Assembly: GCA_948567375.1 (NCBI GenBank)
Contig: OX419758.1
Coordinates: forward strand, 32,431,001 to 32,495,000
Reading direction: 5' to 3'
Length of the DNA stretch: 64,000 bases
Origin: Lunularia cruciata
Taxonomy: Eukaryota > Streptophyta > Marchantiopsida > Lunulariales > Lunulariaceae
Shown: positions 22,950 to 35,215 of the stretch, one piece after another
Layout of the letters: every line of letters begins with the position of its first letter
Position numbering within the stretch: position 1 is the first letter of the stretch
Translations under genes and position numbers: made by a program
The notes under the pieces: generated by a model
Seen by the model: the letters and a program-made list of their open reading frames with translations, nothing else
Told to the model about the DNA's origin: nothing
Databases searched by the model: none

Positions 22950-24130
22950 TGCAGTATATATATTGATGTACAATAGTTTGTTGCCAAATGTGTGGTTTGT
23001 GACCAAGTTAGAGCATCATTTAATGCTCCAATGCCATAGTTATACCCATTACATATTAAGGGATTGGATTACCATAGGATTTTGGACTTTGTTGGACCTT
23101 TACCAATGATTTTGAGACATCATTAGTATGTTTTGTTTATGGTAGAGCACTTCTCCAAGTGGATTGAGTTGGTTGTATTTCTTGACAAGTCTAGTGAAAG
23201 GATTGCTTACTTGTTCTTAGATTGGGTTCTTAGTAATTTTTGTGCACCAGTTGAGTTTTTGGCTGATCAAGGTACAAATTTCTTGAGTGAGTTTCAGGTC
23301 TTGTGTGACAAGGCCTTGATTGATCATCATACTACTTCCAAAGATCACATTAAATCACATGTCTTTTCAAAGAGTGATTTAGACGGTGAAGAGAGGAATG
23401 TGTAAGTATGGTTTGTAGAGAGGTCACTTGGGAGATTGGGATCTCCAATTACCTTGGTTGGCCATGGGTTATTGATTTAGTTGGCAAACTTCCTTAGCAT
23501 ACTTCTTTCCTTACTTTCTACTCTATGGATTAGGTCTAGATTTACCTATAGCTATTCATTGTGATGATGCTATATTTTTGCACTTGGATGATCCAAACAT
23601 ATGGATGAGCGCATGTTCTCATTGGGCAGAGATCTTTTGGAGAGTGATACTAATGACCTTTGAGAACTTAGTGATTATTCAGCATAAGGATACCTTATAC
23701 TATGCTATTATTCAAGGAAGAGGGTATAGACCCTCAATCCCTCAATTCCATCCAAGTAACTATATATAGTAGATTTGCACAAACAACACTTGATATACTA
23801 TAGGTTGCCTTATCTTGAGAGTGAACAAGGTTTTGCCTTCCAAAGTCCTTGTATTAGAAGGATATGATGGTTTTGTTTGGAAGGATCATGTGCATAGTTG
23901 TGCACCATGTAACCTCCTAAACATTGATAGCACTACGAATCCAAGCTTTGTACTTGTACATGTAAGCTTATGGTGTATGTTATGTGGCTCTTCTTGTGGA
24001 GCTACTACTATTGTAGAGCTACTACTATCCATCTTGGTGTATGATAGCTATTTTAAGAGGATGGTATATGGTATGTTTGACTCCATTCCTCATGGTGATT
24101 CTTAAGGATATTGGTTATATCCTAGATGTA
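22950..24130 (+). pseudogene. Element C integrase with C-terminal PHD-finger remnant
   Basis: Integrase: zinc region near 22975-23010 (CVVCDQ), first catalytic Asp in the LDFVGPLP stretch near 23085, core at 23133-23350 with FSKWIELVVF and FLADQGTNFLSEF carrying the second Asp. C-terminal pieces at 23700-23900 (YRPSIPQFHPSNY; LPSKVLVLEGYDGFVWKDHV) are the usual gypsy tail. It continues as CAPCNLLN and then CMLCGSS at 23970-24000, LVYDSYFK at 24035-24060 and YWLYPRC at 24107-24127. The spacing fits a C4HC3 PHD finger in which several Cys codons became Tyr (TGT to TAT) and one stop intervened. PHD fingers bind histone tails, so it may have guided integration to chromatin; that is inference. Confidence 0.65.
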
Positions 24131-25558
24131 CTTGATCTATAGCTAGTTCACCCTTTATGTGGTATAAATTGCAGATATGTGACTAATGATGGGGCTTGAT
24201 AACACCTAACCTCTTGATCTTTTCCCACTATAGGGAATATCACATACTTGGAGTAGATGGCTATCTGGAGTTAAAGGAACCTAACCACTATCTAAGGAGT
24301 GATTGTGGCACTTTAGAGTTTGTGTATGACTTATGTGTGAGTTGTGCTTCTATAGTGCATGATGTCAATAGAGATGTATGCAGTGTAGCAATGTATACAT
24401 GCATGACAACTATCATAATATTTGTAGTGCAAAAGCTAGTTTACTTGGATTTTGGAATGGTAGTGTTGGCAATCATAGTTATTTTGGTAGTTGCTCATGG
24501 ACTACTTGATGGTGGTTAGATTTCATGTTAGGGCTATTGATCACATGGTGAGACCCATCAATCACTTGCACCATTTGCACCATTGGATGTGCTATTAGTG
24601 GCATCATTAGGGCTGGAGACCTAGGTTGAGTAGAGGTATATACTTTCAAAGGGTAGCTTCAGAGAGCTCACTTCTTTGATATTGAGCCTTTGAGTTCTAA
24701 GCTATAGTGGAAAGAGGCCGCCAAGTGCCAATTGGAGTCTCTTGGCTAGAGTGGGTGTGGATTGATTGTAATTAGTGCTCAATTGTTGGCAGATTGTTGA
24801 GTGAAGGATTGAGTATAGGTCTGATTTGACTATGATTCAAGTGGAAGAATGGACTAATTATTGTGGCACTTTAGAATTCATGTTTGACTTATGTGTGAGT
24901 TGTTCTTCTATATTGTATGATATTGACAACAATGTATGCTTTGTAATAATGTATACGTACAACAATGCAATGCATATGCACAACAATGGAGCTATGCACT
25001 ATGCATGGGCAAAAATATCAAGATATAATTGCTCCTTAGGATAATACTCAAGGCCTCTAAATGGTACTCATTCCCTTACCAAAGAATGTAATAGGTGAAA
25101 GTCTCTTGGCAAAGGATATAATATACATAAGGATGGAATCATCTTATTAGTGGGATTAGCCTTAGACAAAGATGAAGAGCTTGTAATAATTTACTATACC
25201 CTTAAGCTTGAGCAAAGATCTTACACCATCACAATTGAGTGAAATTTGTAGTATCTTATTGTTGGAAATGTCTCCTAAAATGCACAACCCTACATAGACT
25301 CCTCTTGTAATGTAGTTTAACTTGTAGCTTGGAATATAAAGCATGTAGAAGTCACCTCTCTCTACTCCATACATTCTCATCTAATAGAACAAAGACACCA
25401 TTCTGTGCAAGAGAGATAAGAACCATGCTAACTCATCCAAGGGGTCCCATGTCAATAGATTAATTGGTCAAAAAGAGTAAATCTAGCATCATCACAAAAT
25501 GCATAAGGAACTATGGAAAAATCATAAAAATTCGAAAACTAGTTTCAAATGTCCCTAA
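24131..25558. other. Unassigned DNA with a degenerate direct repeat
   Basis: No gene recognised. Two related stretches, about 24298-24410 and 24853-24965, share TGTGGCACTTTAGA, GACTTATGTGTGAGTTGT and TGTATGATATTGACA-like text. They may be pieces of element C LTRs, but I could not set boundaries. Confidence 0.45.
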
Positions 25559-25621
25559 ATAGAACTCATTTGGGATGCTAAACTCTTAAGATTTGAGTTT
25601 AGCATCCCAAATGAGTTCTAT
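25559..25621. repeat. Perfect 27-bp inverted repeat (hairpin)
   Basis: Arms 25559-25585 and 25595-25621 are exact reverse complements separated by the 9-nt loop TTAAGATTT. Nothing around it is coding. A perfect stem of this length in otherwise heavily mutated DNA points to recent origin. Confidence 0.95.
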
Positions 25622-28200
25622 CTTATAAGATTTGATTGACATACTCAAAATAATTAAAAAGGAATTGGTGAGTAATCCTTAATGTAAATAATGTGATTGT
25701 AGTTTCCTATCTCAAATGGGCATCCCAAGTGGTCATATAACACTCTAAAGTGATCATTAGTTTCAAGAATTATTTTGGTGGTTTTGAGATAGTTATAGCA
25801 TAGTAAGTTTAGTAATAACTAAGTAAGAGGTATCTTTAACTAAGTTTTTAAGTCTAAATTAGGAGAGAGATCCAATCTTTTACTGCCAAATACTACTAAA
25901 TGGGACTTTTTGTAGAATTTAAACTAGATTATATTAAAAGGTGACCTCTTTAGAGAATTTTATATTATAATGTATAATCTTTAGGGAATTTTATATTAGA
26001 GTATATTAAAGTGAGATTTATATCTTGGACGCTGCATGGTCAAATTGACTTTGTATATACAAGGTATGAAAATATTGTTGGCTTGTTTAGAGGCCTTCTT
26101 GGTATTGGAGGTAGGTCAAGTTAGGCAGATTTTGACTTGAGCTTAGAATATACTATAATTTTTAATTAGGAGAAGGTTTAGATTCCTAGGAAATATGCTT
26201 GGAAGCTTCCCATGAAGACAAGTGAGGGCCAAAGCCTATGTAATAACCCATTGACCAAGGATTCCTTACCTAAGGTAATTTAGGAAAAGAAGTGATTTTA
26301 CCAAGTTATCAAGGCACATTCCTTGGTAATTCAAGTGAGTATACAAGGAGAGGCTTACAAGGTGAAGTAACCTATTCCTTTGTGAACTTAGAGTGTGCAA
26401 TGAGTGAGGGGAATGAGGGTTTTATGAGTACTAGCTATATTTTATGAGTAAAGAGTGAGATTTTCTACTTGGGGGTGTAATTATTATGTTGTTGATCTTG
26501 GAAGAACTTGCAACTCTAGCATAACCTTTGGTGAGTATGAGAGTAACATCTTGTATGTTGACATTAGTAAAATGTTCACTTGGACTCAATTTTGGAGGAG
26601 CTTTAGCATTAGAGAGAGAACTAGTGACGTGAGGAGAGATTGGGAAAAATATGGAGTGAATGAGAGGATTATTTTTGAGTAGATGTTTTTGATGTTGCAC
26701 AATAGTAGCTTTTTTTCCTTCTAATACATGGTGCCTATAACAAATATCACTAGAGTTATCCCTTGGGTGAGAGATAGGCATGGCATGATTTTTTGGTATT
26801 GCATATACAATTGTCAGCAAAGGTATCCTTTGATGAGAGACAAATCTGGTACAATTCTTGATTGCAATTAAATTGTATTCTTTATTACATTTATCTTTAC
26901 CCTTTGCAAGGTAAAAAATCTATGACACACTAGGCATGGTATATCTTAAACCACATTAAATGGCCTCACATGAGAAGAGAAGCCATAGCTATCATATAAC
27001 TAACTACAGTAACATATATAGATACATGATGGAGCATACTATGTAACAACTTTTAGTTTTGTACTAGCTATAATCCTAGATCTAGTCATGCTTGCAAAAC
27101 TACAACCCATGGACATCTTCTCTTATGGAAGTAAATACTATCTCTCTAACCTTAACACCTTAAAATGATAAACATTTGTAACTTCTATGTCTTAATTCTC
27201 TACTTCTAAATTAAGTTCCAAAAGTAAGAAAACTAAGAGATTAAAAAATATCCCAACCCATCACTCTTAGACTAAATTAATCATAGAAAATCCTTTAAAA
27301 AATTGAATGCTCCATTTTCAAGCATTTTCCATAATTTTCAATCTGGATACCAATCAAACCAAAATTGAAAAACAAAGAAAATCATATATTTCCCTATGAA
27401 CTATAACCTAGCATATACAAAAAGATTTAAAGATTTTTTTTCTCAAGTTTTTTCACTCTCTCTTTTCCTTGCTCACTTTTACAATCACCTTGCATTATAG
27501 AAAACAAGGACCTTCAAAGAGAGGAAAGGTTTGAAAAGAGAAATGTCTTATTTGTACCACTTAAGCATAACTATGCAAGTCACATTTGATTGGGGAGCAT
27601 ACGTCTTTAAATAGCAAAAAGAAAGATGAAATAAAACTCTTCCTCCATGTTTTCATGAAAAATCAACCCCAAATTGAAGCAAAAGGAAATGACATCTAAT
27701 GGTTATGACAACAAAGTATTACATTATTAGATGAGGGTTACCATTATGCCTTTTTTTTAGGAGAACATGCTCATAGATATATTTGGTAGGCTTTTGTGAT
27801 CTTTTTCTTACCCTTCTTATCATATTAAACATCAAATCCAAAGTCATATTTTATAATGAATCTAAGGTTGTATCATATACATTAAAGATTTAAACTTTCT
27901 TTATACATATTTTAAATTTATAATGAAGCTTATGCTACTTACTAGATATTTGGTAATAAAGTATATAGTTGTACTAATTCATCTAAGAATTATGTGGGTT
28001 ATGGTTCCTTAGTGCAGGAATGAAGAAATATTTTGGAGGAAGACTAAAATAAGAAATTGATGGAAAAACAAGAATATGAGCATGTAGTGTGATACATTCA
28101 TGTAGGATGGCCATGTCTTGTTGTATTGGATATGCAGAATTTTTACTACATGAATAACTCTATTAAACACAGTTATTTTAGGTCTCTCATTTTGTTAGGA
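25622..28200. other. Unassigned AT-rich DNA
   Basis: No recognisable gene or element. Short open frames at 26431-26820 (minus) and 26455-26682 (plus) overlap each other and lack motifs. TGTAATAACCC at 26239 resembles an LTR start, but no partner end was found. Confidence 0.4.
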
Positions 28201-28210
28201 GACCTATAAG

Positions 28211-28494
28211 ATGGTTGAGAATATACAACAAAAGTGGGTTGCTATAATAATTGAGAAAGCAATGAGAGAGAATGAGAGAGAATATTGTAGAGTGATTGAT
28301 GAAGAAAATATGGACAATTTAAGTGCAGGCCCATGGTTAATTTGATTCCACACCATTGTTGAGGATATGACTTTTAGAAATTTGCAATGGATAGATATGG
28401 CACAAATCAAAGAATCTTTAAAGAACAAAGAAATCAATTTAGATTATTTGAGATTGAAATTAGTCCTTGGTTGTGAATATCCTATTCTAGAGGT
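28211..28494 (+). pseudogene. Possible degraded exon, unknown product
   Basis: Starting at the ATG in AAGATGGTTGAG, the frame reads MVENIQQKWVAIIIEKAM and on through charged, helix-like sequence, with a single in-frame TGA near 28340. It ends at a good splice-donor-like AG|GTATGT at about 28494. The continuity over about 95 codons is longer than in the surrounding DNA. I do not recognise the product. It lies 2.7 kb upstream of the Harbinger-type transposase and could belong to that element, but nothing shows this. Confidence 0.3.
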
Positions 28495-28689
28495 ATGTTA
28501 ATTCTACTTTTGAATTGATTTCATTTTTGAGTACCTTCAATTCAATTCAATATTAGATTTCTACAAAATTTCCTTTTTGTTTCAAATCTAGTTCTATTTG
28601 TACCCTTGCTCTTACATGTTGCTTCCACAAAACTATGAGCAAATCTAAAATTCCAATTTAAGGATGAGGGCTTGAGTTTCCAAATATGG

Positions 28690-28990
28690 GGCATCAAAGG
28701 GGCCATGTTGGGGTTTCAAAGCATTCTAACACGACACAATGCCACATTTTGGTGTTGGAACACCACACTTAGTGCTCAATGCTAGCTCCAACATGGCATG
28801 CCACTCAATGTTGAGCCAAGTGCCATGTTGAACACTTGGTGCTCAACATTCAAGAGCACCATGCTTGCCCAAATGTAGCTTGGTGCTTGGTGCCAAACAT
28901 TCAATGCTAGGTCTAGCATGACATGGCATTGAGTTGATTATTGTGCTTGTTCTAGCATGGCTTGGTGCTCAATGCCTTGTGAGCTAGGCT
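28690..28990. repeat. Degenerate motif array (TTGGTGCTCAA / CATGGC)
   Basis: About 300 bp with repeated variants of CTTGGTGCTCAAYRYT, GCCATGTTGA and TCTAGCATGGC, in both orientations and with irregular spacing. No coding potential is evident. Confidence 0.55.
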
Positions 28991-30311
28991 TTGCATTGGC
29001 AAGAAGATAATGGTTGTATCATGTGTGCTAATTATCACTTAGCTAAGAAAACCAGTTGATATTGAAGTTCCATGATCTATTTTACCAAACATGGAGCTTA
29101 AAGCTAACTTTAGGAGCTTGCTTTATGACTCATATCATTGATACTTGCTTTAAAATATAAACATCTAATTATTTGCATTTCAAAAGTTGACCTTAAACAA
29201 GAATGAGGAGCAACTCAAGAAAGAGAGAGAAGGATGGGAGAGGAATTTTGGTGTTCTTAAGAGTATTAGTCTAAGATGTAGGTTACAAGTGAATAGAAAA
29301 TTATTTTTCCTTTGATGTAAATTATATTTGTACTCAAATTGAAGACTATGGAGAATTGTGGAGGAAGACATGAATGTATTTACATGATTTATAGTTCAAA
29401 ATGATTACTTGACTACAAACATGATGAGTTGGGAATTTTTTTAATTTTTCTTTGTTTTCATACCCTATTTTTCTATTTGTATTGGGACTTAGTTTGAAAA
29501 TTATAGAGATACAAAATAGAAATTATAAGTGATTATAGTTCTTAGGGATTGGAGAGTTAAAATTCATCCACATGAAGTGTGATATGAGTGGATTGTGATC
29601 TTGTAAGTATGGAGAGACATAAGGTGTGTTATATAAGAGTGTGCAATAACATCATTCTTTTGTTCCTTTAGTTGGATACTTTGTTTGATACATTTATCAA
29701 AGTTTACATAAGTTGGAGAGAATAAAAAAATGCACTATTTTGAATTAACTATTTTATAGCTCACTTTAGTGTTTATCTATGGTTGTATAGAGAGCATTGG
29801 TACAAGCAATCCATTAGACAAAAATAGGGGGTTTCAAAAGGAGTTTTGTAGTGTTATCATAAAGATTTTTTATGGGAGGTCCATAAATCCTTTCAGGAGG
29901 TAGGTAGGAGGGAACACAAAAGGGTTTACAAGAGGTCTCTTGTAACCATAGAATACTTTATGAAAGGTGAGAATGGTGACCTATAGAATTTTATGGGTTA
30001 TGGGACCTCCATAAACATGAATTAGTCCTAATTAATGGAATTCATTTGAAATCAATGACAAGGCCTACTCCAATATGCTAATAGAGCATCAAAGAGTGTG
30101 CTTGAAGGGTTTAGCAAAGCAATTTTGAATGCAAGAAACCCCACATTTAAGAATTCTCTACATGCATGAGTGAGTATAGTGGTGCATGCATGGGACAAAT
30201 CAAAATGTTGAGGTTTTTGTCATATTTAGGTGGCAATTTACATTTGCATGGTCGGTTCTATTGAGTAGAAGTTGGGAGAAAGATGATTGATTAGGAGTTG
30301 GGAGAAAGTGC
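28991..30311. other. Unassigned DNA
   Basis: AT-rich sequence with no supported gene, RNA or element boundaries. The 63-codon minus frame at 29180-29371 has no recognisable feature. Confidence 0.4.
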
Positions 30312-31019
30312 TATGAGCCAGCCTATCTCTCCCTTAGGACTTACCTCTAATGGTTATTAACGCAGTGCACCATGGTCTAAGTAGGCAAGGAACTGCAACT
30401 CCAACTCCATCATACTCCTCCAAAGCTAAAACTTCAAGGCAATTCCAAGACTCAAGCATTGCTCACTAGAGAAATCAATAAGAGAGAGATAATTGCAATT
30501 GAAAGGATGATGAGTACCTCCTGACTCCTAGCTTATATACTTATGAAAAAGTAACACACCAAAATTACTAATTACCAGAGTAACTCAAGTTACTACACTA
30601 AAAGTCAAATAAAGTCAAAAGGTCTAAAGAAATATCCAAGCATATGGGAATAGTCCCATAAGTAGGTGGTCTTATCCTAACCTACCAACCAAGTCAAGGA
30701 TGCCTTCATATAGGCTATCTTTGGACTATAAAAAATTCTGCACCAATAAGGCTTGTGGGCCCAAGAGTTCTCAACTCTTTCTTCAAAGTCAAGTAACTAG
30801 GATTAATACCAAGTCAATACAATAGAAGACAAAATAGTGATGCTCACTCTTTGCCCTTCCTCTAGAATAGGGTCACCTTTATCTTATTTGGGACTAAATC
30901 TAGCTAACCATGACTAATGTAGAAGCTTAGCTTAACTCCATATAGATAATATTTCTCCACTACTTGCAATACCAAACTTAATATCCCTATAGAGCAAACA
31001 TGCACCAACGGGTGTTATA
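30312..31019 (-). repeat. Solo LTR, family A
   Basis: 708-bp minus-strand copy of the element A LTR: start TATAACACCCG (TG mutated to TA) at 31019, end GGCTCATA at 30312. No polypurine tract precedes it and no internal element A sequence lies on either side, so it is a solo LTR. The flanking pentamers (AGTGC and AGGCA) do not convincingly match. Confidence 0.75.
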
Positions 31020-31211
31020 AGGCAAGAGAAAGCTTCACCAATAAGAGAGAGAGTGAGGAATGTAAGAGGTCTTGTGTGAGATTTGTATATTCATCACAAT
31101 GCCACAGAAAAGAAACTACTCAAAATTAAAATTAAAATGTCCATATGCCTAAGAATTCAACTTTCATTGGAAGCGAGTTCAAACAATGAGTGGTGAGGTT
31201 GGAGAGAGTTA

Positions 31212-33141
31212 TTGGGTTTACATGAATGAAGTGAGGAAGAAGATGATGACATGGATATGTTAGCTAGGTGGTGGGAATCTAGGTATTTGAAGGAAAAGAT
31301 TGTAACCATTCAAAGTTTTGAATTTGGTGTTAAGTGTCTTGGGGTGCTTGATGCTCCCATTTTAAACTTGGTGAGGATGGACATGGAATCCCTTAGCATT
31401 TTAGTTGAAATACTGCAATAGCACAAAGTATTTAGAAGGAAGGATTGGGGAAGAAAACAAACCCTTGTATGTCTTCAAGTGGCTTTAGTATTGGATAGAT
31501 TAAGAGATAATGGGAATGGTGCCTTTGAAGCCAAAGGGATGAATATCTAGGGTATCAATGTAGGGTTAAACATCACATTTACTTCATGGGCTATCATATT
31601 TATAATGTTTATTCTTGGGAACCAAGTACAATAGCTAGGGATGAAGGAGAAAACTTGAATTTCTATAGTATTTACAACAAGAGGTTTTGAAGGGTATGTA
31701 GAGCTAGTAGATGGAACAATTTTTCCTTTAGCTCAAAGACATACAATTGATTGGGAAATATATTTAAGCAGGAAAGGGTCATACTCAATCAATGGACAAG
31801 TGATATGTGATGAAAAATCCAAAATTATTCATTTTGCTGGAGATGAGATGTTCTTTTTATATATCTATTAGTGATGGGATCACTTGTTGTTTACTTGTGG
31901 TAGTATGCTTGCATTTAATTGTGAGCTAAACTTCTTTCTAATTGTGATCTAAACTTATTTCTAATTGTAAGCTAAGCTTCTTTCTAATTATGAGATGGTT
32001 ATTATACGTGGTGTAGGTATATATAATACCATTAGCAAGACATATTATCTAAAGGAAATTGGCTTGGTAATATCTAAAGGATGTTATATATGATGGTCTA
32101 AGTAGATTAGATATAGGTGTCACCAAACGAGTACTTCCACTAATAGGGTAGAGTCCAAAAACACCTTGAAAACTTCAAAATCTTTTAATTTTGGAGGCCT
32201 AAATAATACATTAGGCCTCAAAAATTAAAATATTCCCACCCTCCAAGGAAAAGGCATTGCCTTCTCCCCCATGTCTATCTTGTCAAGAGCTTTTTAATGG
32301 TACCTCACCCATGTTGTTCTGAGTTTCCTATAGGAAGATTTTCCAAATGTTCCCTCCGGTCAAACTTGTTTGACCAACTAGACAAGACAAGGATTGACAT
32401 GTCACCCATCTATGCAACTAATCTAAGAGTGGTGCTTATTGACATGTCACCAATCCATGTATTTGATCCAAGGTTAGAGCTCACGTTGAGCGGATCCTCT
32501 TTGCTATATAATAAGAGCAAGGTGTTCCTTTGGTACATTAGAGTATTGAGTGCTAAAGCCTTGTGTTTCTTCTCTTGTGTTTCTCTTGGGAGTTCTCCTA
32601 TCCTCCAAACATTACATATGCCTAGTTCTTCCATGACATGACTCGCTTAAAAAAAATCAAATCTTTGGTTGGATTTGGATTAAAGAGGAGCTTGTAATGC
32701 ATTTGAGCACAATCAATACCTATTGGGTGATTTTAGATATGTGCTAAGGGCTAATCTAGTACCTTCTTTTAAATAGACATATACCCAAGATAAGAAATAT
32801 TTTAGTCTTTTTATAGCATCGTCTTGTGTGATAAATGAGCATTCCATTGATATTTTGAAAGGAGAATGGAATTCTTTACATGAGCACATAGTGCAATTAA
32901 ATAATAGAATTAAGACACTCCTATCTAATTTTATGGATAGGTGCATGTATTATCTTGCACAAAATCCTTGATTAACCAATCCAATGTGTGGGTAGAGAAC
33001 AAAGACACCATTGGAGAAGAAGATGTTATGGAGATTATTGATGTGAGTGACCACTTGCATTACAAGGAGGAAACTAGAGCCCAAGTCATAGAAAGCTACC
33101 TTGCCTTCAACCACAATCTAGGTGGGTTTCTATATGAATGA
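31212..33141 (+). pseudogene. PIF/Harbinger-type (DDE_Tnp_4) transposase, split by an LTR
   Basis: DNA transposase relic. The N-terminal half (31212-31872) carries MDMESLSILVEIL, QVALVLDRLRDNGNGAF, INVGLNITFTSW and then ELVDGTIFPLAQRHTID with the first catalytic Asp, followed by YLSRKGSYSINGQVICDE. The C-terminal half (about 32700-33141) has YLLGDFRYVLRANLVPSF with the second Asp, and INEHSIDILKGEWNSLHEH with the acidic third position. This order and spacing is that of the DDE_Tnp_4 domain of Harbinger transposases. Between the halves sits a family D LTR (32022-32616). There are several stops, so it is dead. I did not find its terminal inverted repeats. Confidence 0.75.
32022..32616 (+). repeat. 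LTR, family D, inside transposase gene
   Basis: 595-bp second copy of the LTR at 6140-6878: start TATAATACC (TG mutated), end ACATTACA, conserved TATA box TATATAATAA at 32505-32514, and shared GACATGTCACCCATC and GATCCTCTTTG blocks. No internal element sequence adjoins it, so it is probably a solo LTR. The target duplication is not recognisable. Confidence 0.75.
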
Positions 33142-34744
33142 CCATGATAATAAAATGTTTACCAATCCAAGCACTTTGTTCATGAATCACTTATCCATGT
33201 TCTATTTTTGTGATTCTAATTTCTGGTAGAATTTTCTTGGGTTTCTAGTGGTGTTTGCTTGCACAATTCTTGATTACTGGCAAAGTTCATTTCTCCATAT
33301 GTTCTAGTCTACTTGCAAATTTTGCTTGGATAGAGGGTTGGATTTGCTCTAGTATAGTTTGGTTGATAAAGAGAGTGCTTGCTCTCTTGCTTGTTGGCAA
33401 ATATAATTGTGATAGGACAGATTCCTATATAGAATTATAAAATTATGAGGAGGCACATTTAGGAAGTTGTGATGTCTTGAAAAAGGCACTTTTATTCTAT
33501 TGGATTTAAAAGGTTTTATAGTGGATGAAAGGTATACTAGTTTTAGATATTATAGATATAAGAGAGAGTTTTTATAGATATGGGGGGAGTTTTTAGAAAT
33601 ATTCAAGGAGTTGCAAGGAGTATTCAATTTTTTGGATGGTTTTGTCAAGGAGGATGAAAGGTATATTGCTTCAAGATATAGATATTTTAAGAGATTAAAG
33701 GAGTATTGAAAACTTTATGGGTATAAAGAGCAAGTAGAGGATATTTTCAGAATTTTACAATGAGCCAAATAGAGCAAAGGAAGTTTAATTGACTAGAGTG
33801 CAAAGTCAAAAATTTAGTGTTTGTGTAGTAGTAGCAATTTGAGGAGGAGTAGCAAAGGAAACCTCAAGTGGTGTTCTAAAATTTTACACTTGGAAATGTT
33901 TAAATACACGTGTTTAAGGGTTGATTTGGTACAAGTGAGGCCCATATCAGGATAGCAAAGAGTTAAGGAAATTTAGGGGTAATTAAGTGCTGCACGGAAG
34001 CACCCATCTTGAGATTTTTATGAGATTTCTAAGAGACAGTAGAACCCCAAGATAGTAAAGAAGAGGGGACTGAATTTGTGGGAGGAAAGATGAGTTACAA
34101 GAGAGAGTATATTTGAGGAGGTAAAGCAAAGGAAGAGATAGAAATTCAAGGAGAATTTAAGCAGGAGTTGAGAGATAGAGAGTTTAGGGACTTTCTCTTC
34201 AAGATGATAGTTTGAGTGGAAGGGGAGTGACAGTCATAAGAAAGTCTATTTCTTTGGGGATGATAGTTTGATAAGAGGGAAGAAGAGTGAGGATGAGGTA
34301 GACAATTATTGGGATGACAACCAGGAGAGGAGGACTAAGAGAGGAGGCAAGGGAAATAGGGTTTAAAAGAACCTATGAGCTTTTGTAAAAACATCCGAGC
34401 CAACACCATTGATTTGAAAATAAATCCTTGTGAATATGAGATAATTTGGGATCTTCCAAATATAGAAGAGATAAGAAAAGGCACATGGCTCATTGGGTTT
34501 CATCAATTGAAGGATAGCATGACCCATAATAATTGGGCATGGTTGGACAAAACTCAGGTCAAGGTAATTGTGGAGGCAATCTAGGAGGCCAATTTTGACT
34601 CCCTTGGCCTCAAAGTTGCAATTTGCTTTGAATATCACTACCCCCATGTAAGTTTATCTAGAAATTGCTGGCAACTGGTGATATGTACTTGAAATTTTTC
34701 TATTTTGTTTAGGAATTATGATTTTTGGACTATGAAACCCTTAA
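33142..34744. other. Unassigned DNA
   Basis: Purine-rich on the plus strand from about 33700 to 34370, with no supported gene. The overlapping frames at 34363-34647 (minus) and 34375-34584 (plus) cannot both be real, and neither shows a domain. Confidence 0.4.
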
Positions 34745-35215
34745 CCTTGCATGAGAAAAGTCTCACTCAAAGTGAGCAAAGCCTCACCTTATCACAAGCA
34801 AAGATGAACTTATCATAAGCAAAGCCTACCTTGAATGAGTGAATCCTCAAATCCAAGTGAATGGGGCCATTTTCCCATGGCCATAGCCAATGCTTCACAA
34901 GCAAAGTCTAGCTTCTTTGTGAAGTCAATGCTCTACAAAAAAATTTGAGCTTCTTTGTGAGTGGGGCCTACCCTAATTGAGCAAGGCCCTCACAACCCAA
35001 ACAAAGGCTAAGTTCTTTGTAAGTGGAGCCCAAGCTACTAGAGGGAGGCCTATATGCTATGAGAAGATAACACTTTCCATGCAAGCAAAGCCAACACTTT
35101 GCAAGCAAGTCCCATATCATCCAAACAAATGCCATTATCTCCAAGAGAAAATCCTTACATTTGCAAGAGAGAATCCTCAAATCGACAAGCAAAGACCACT
35201 TTGAGCAAGCAAAGC
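34745..35215. repeat. Degenerate GCAAAGCC-type repeat array, copy 1
   Basis: About 470 bp in which variants of AAGCAAAGCC(T/A) recur every 20-40 bp (for example GAGCAAAGCCTCACC, CATAAGCAAAGCCTACC, CAAGCAAAGCCAACAC). A similar array lies at 42765-42990. It looks like an eroded tandem repeat. Confidence 0.6.

Larger units (their letters stand above)
19300..24130 (+). mobile_element. Ty3/gypsy retrotransposon, element C (decayed)
   Basis: Plus-strand gypsy element immediately downstream of element A. In order: a Gly/Arg-rich gag-like start near 19330, protease near 20180-20250, RT 21490-21830, RNase H 21900-22480, integrase 22950-23860, and a PHD-finger remnant 23970-24130. RNase H precedes integrase, as in Ty3/gypsy. 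Its sequence is unlike A or B, so it is a third gypsy lineage. I did not find LTRs, so both ends are approximate. Stops are frequent throughout. Confidence 0.75.

Noticed and set aside
26239-26480. Possible LTR starting TGTAATAACCC
   Set aside because: No matching end, partner copy or target duplication was found.
28261-28300. GAGAGAGAATGAGAGAGAATA stretch as a microsatellite
   Set aside because: It is only two imperfect units and lies within a candidate coding stretch.
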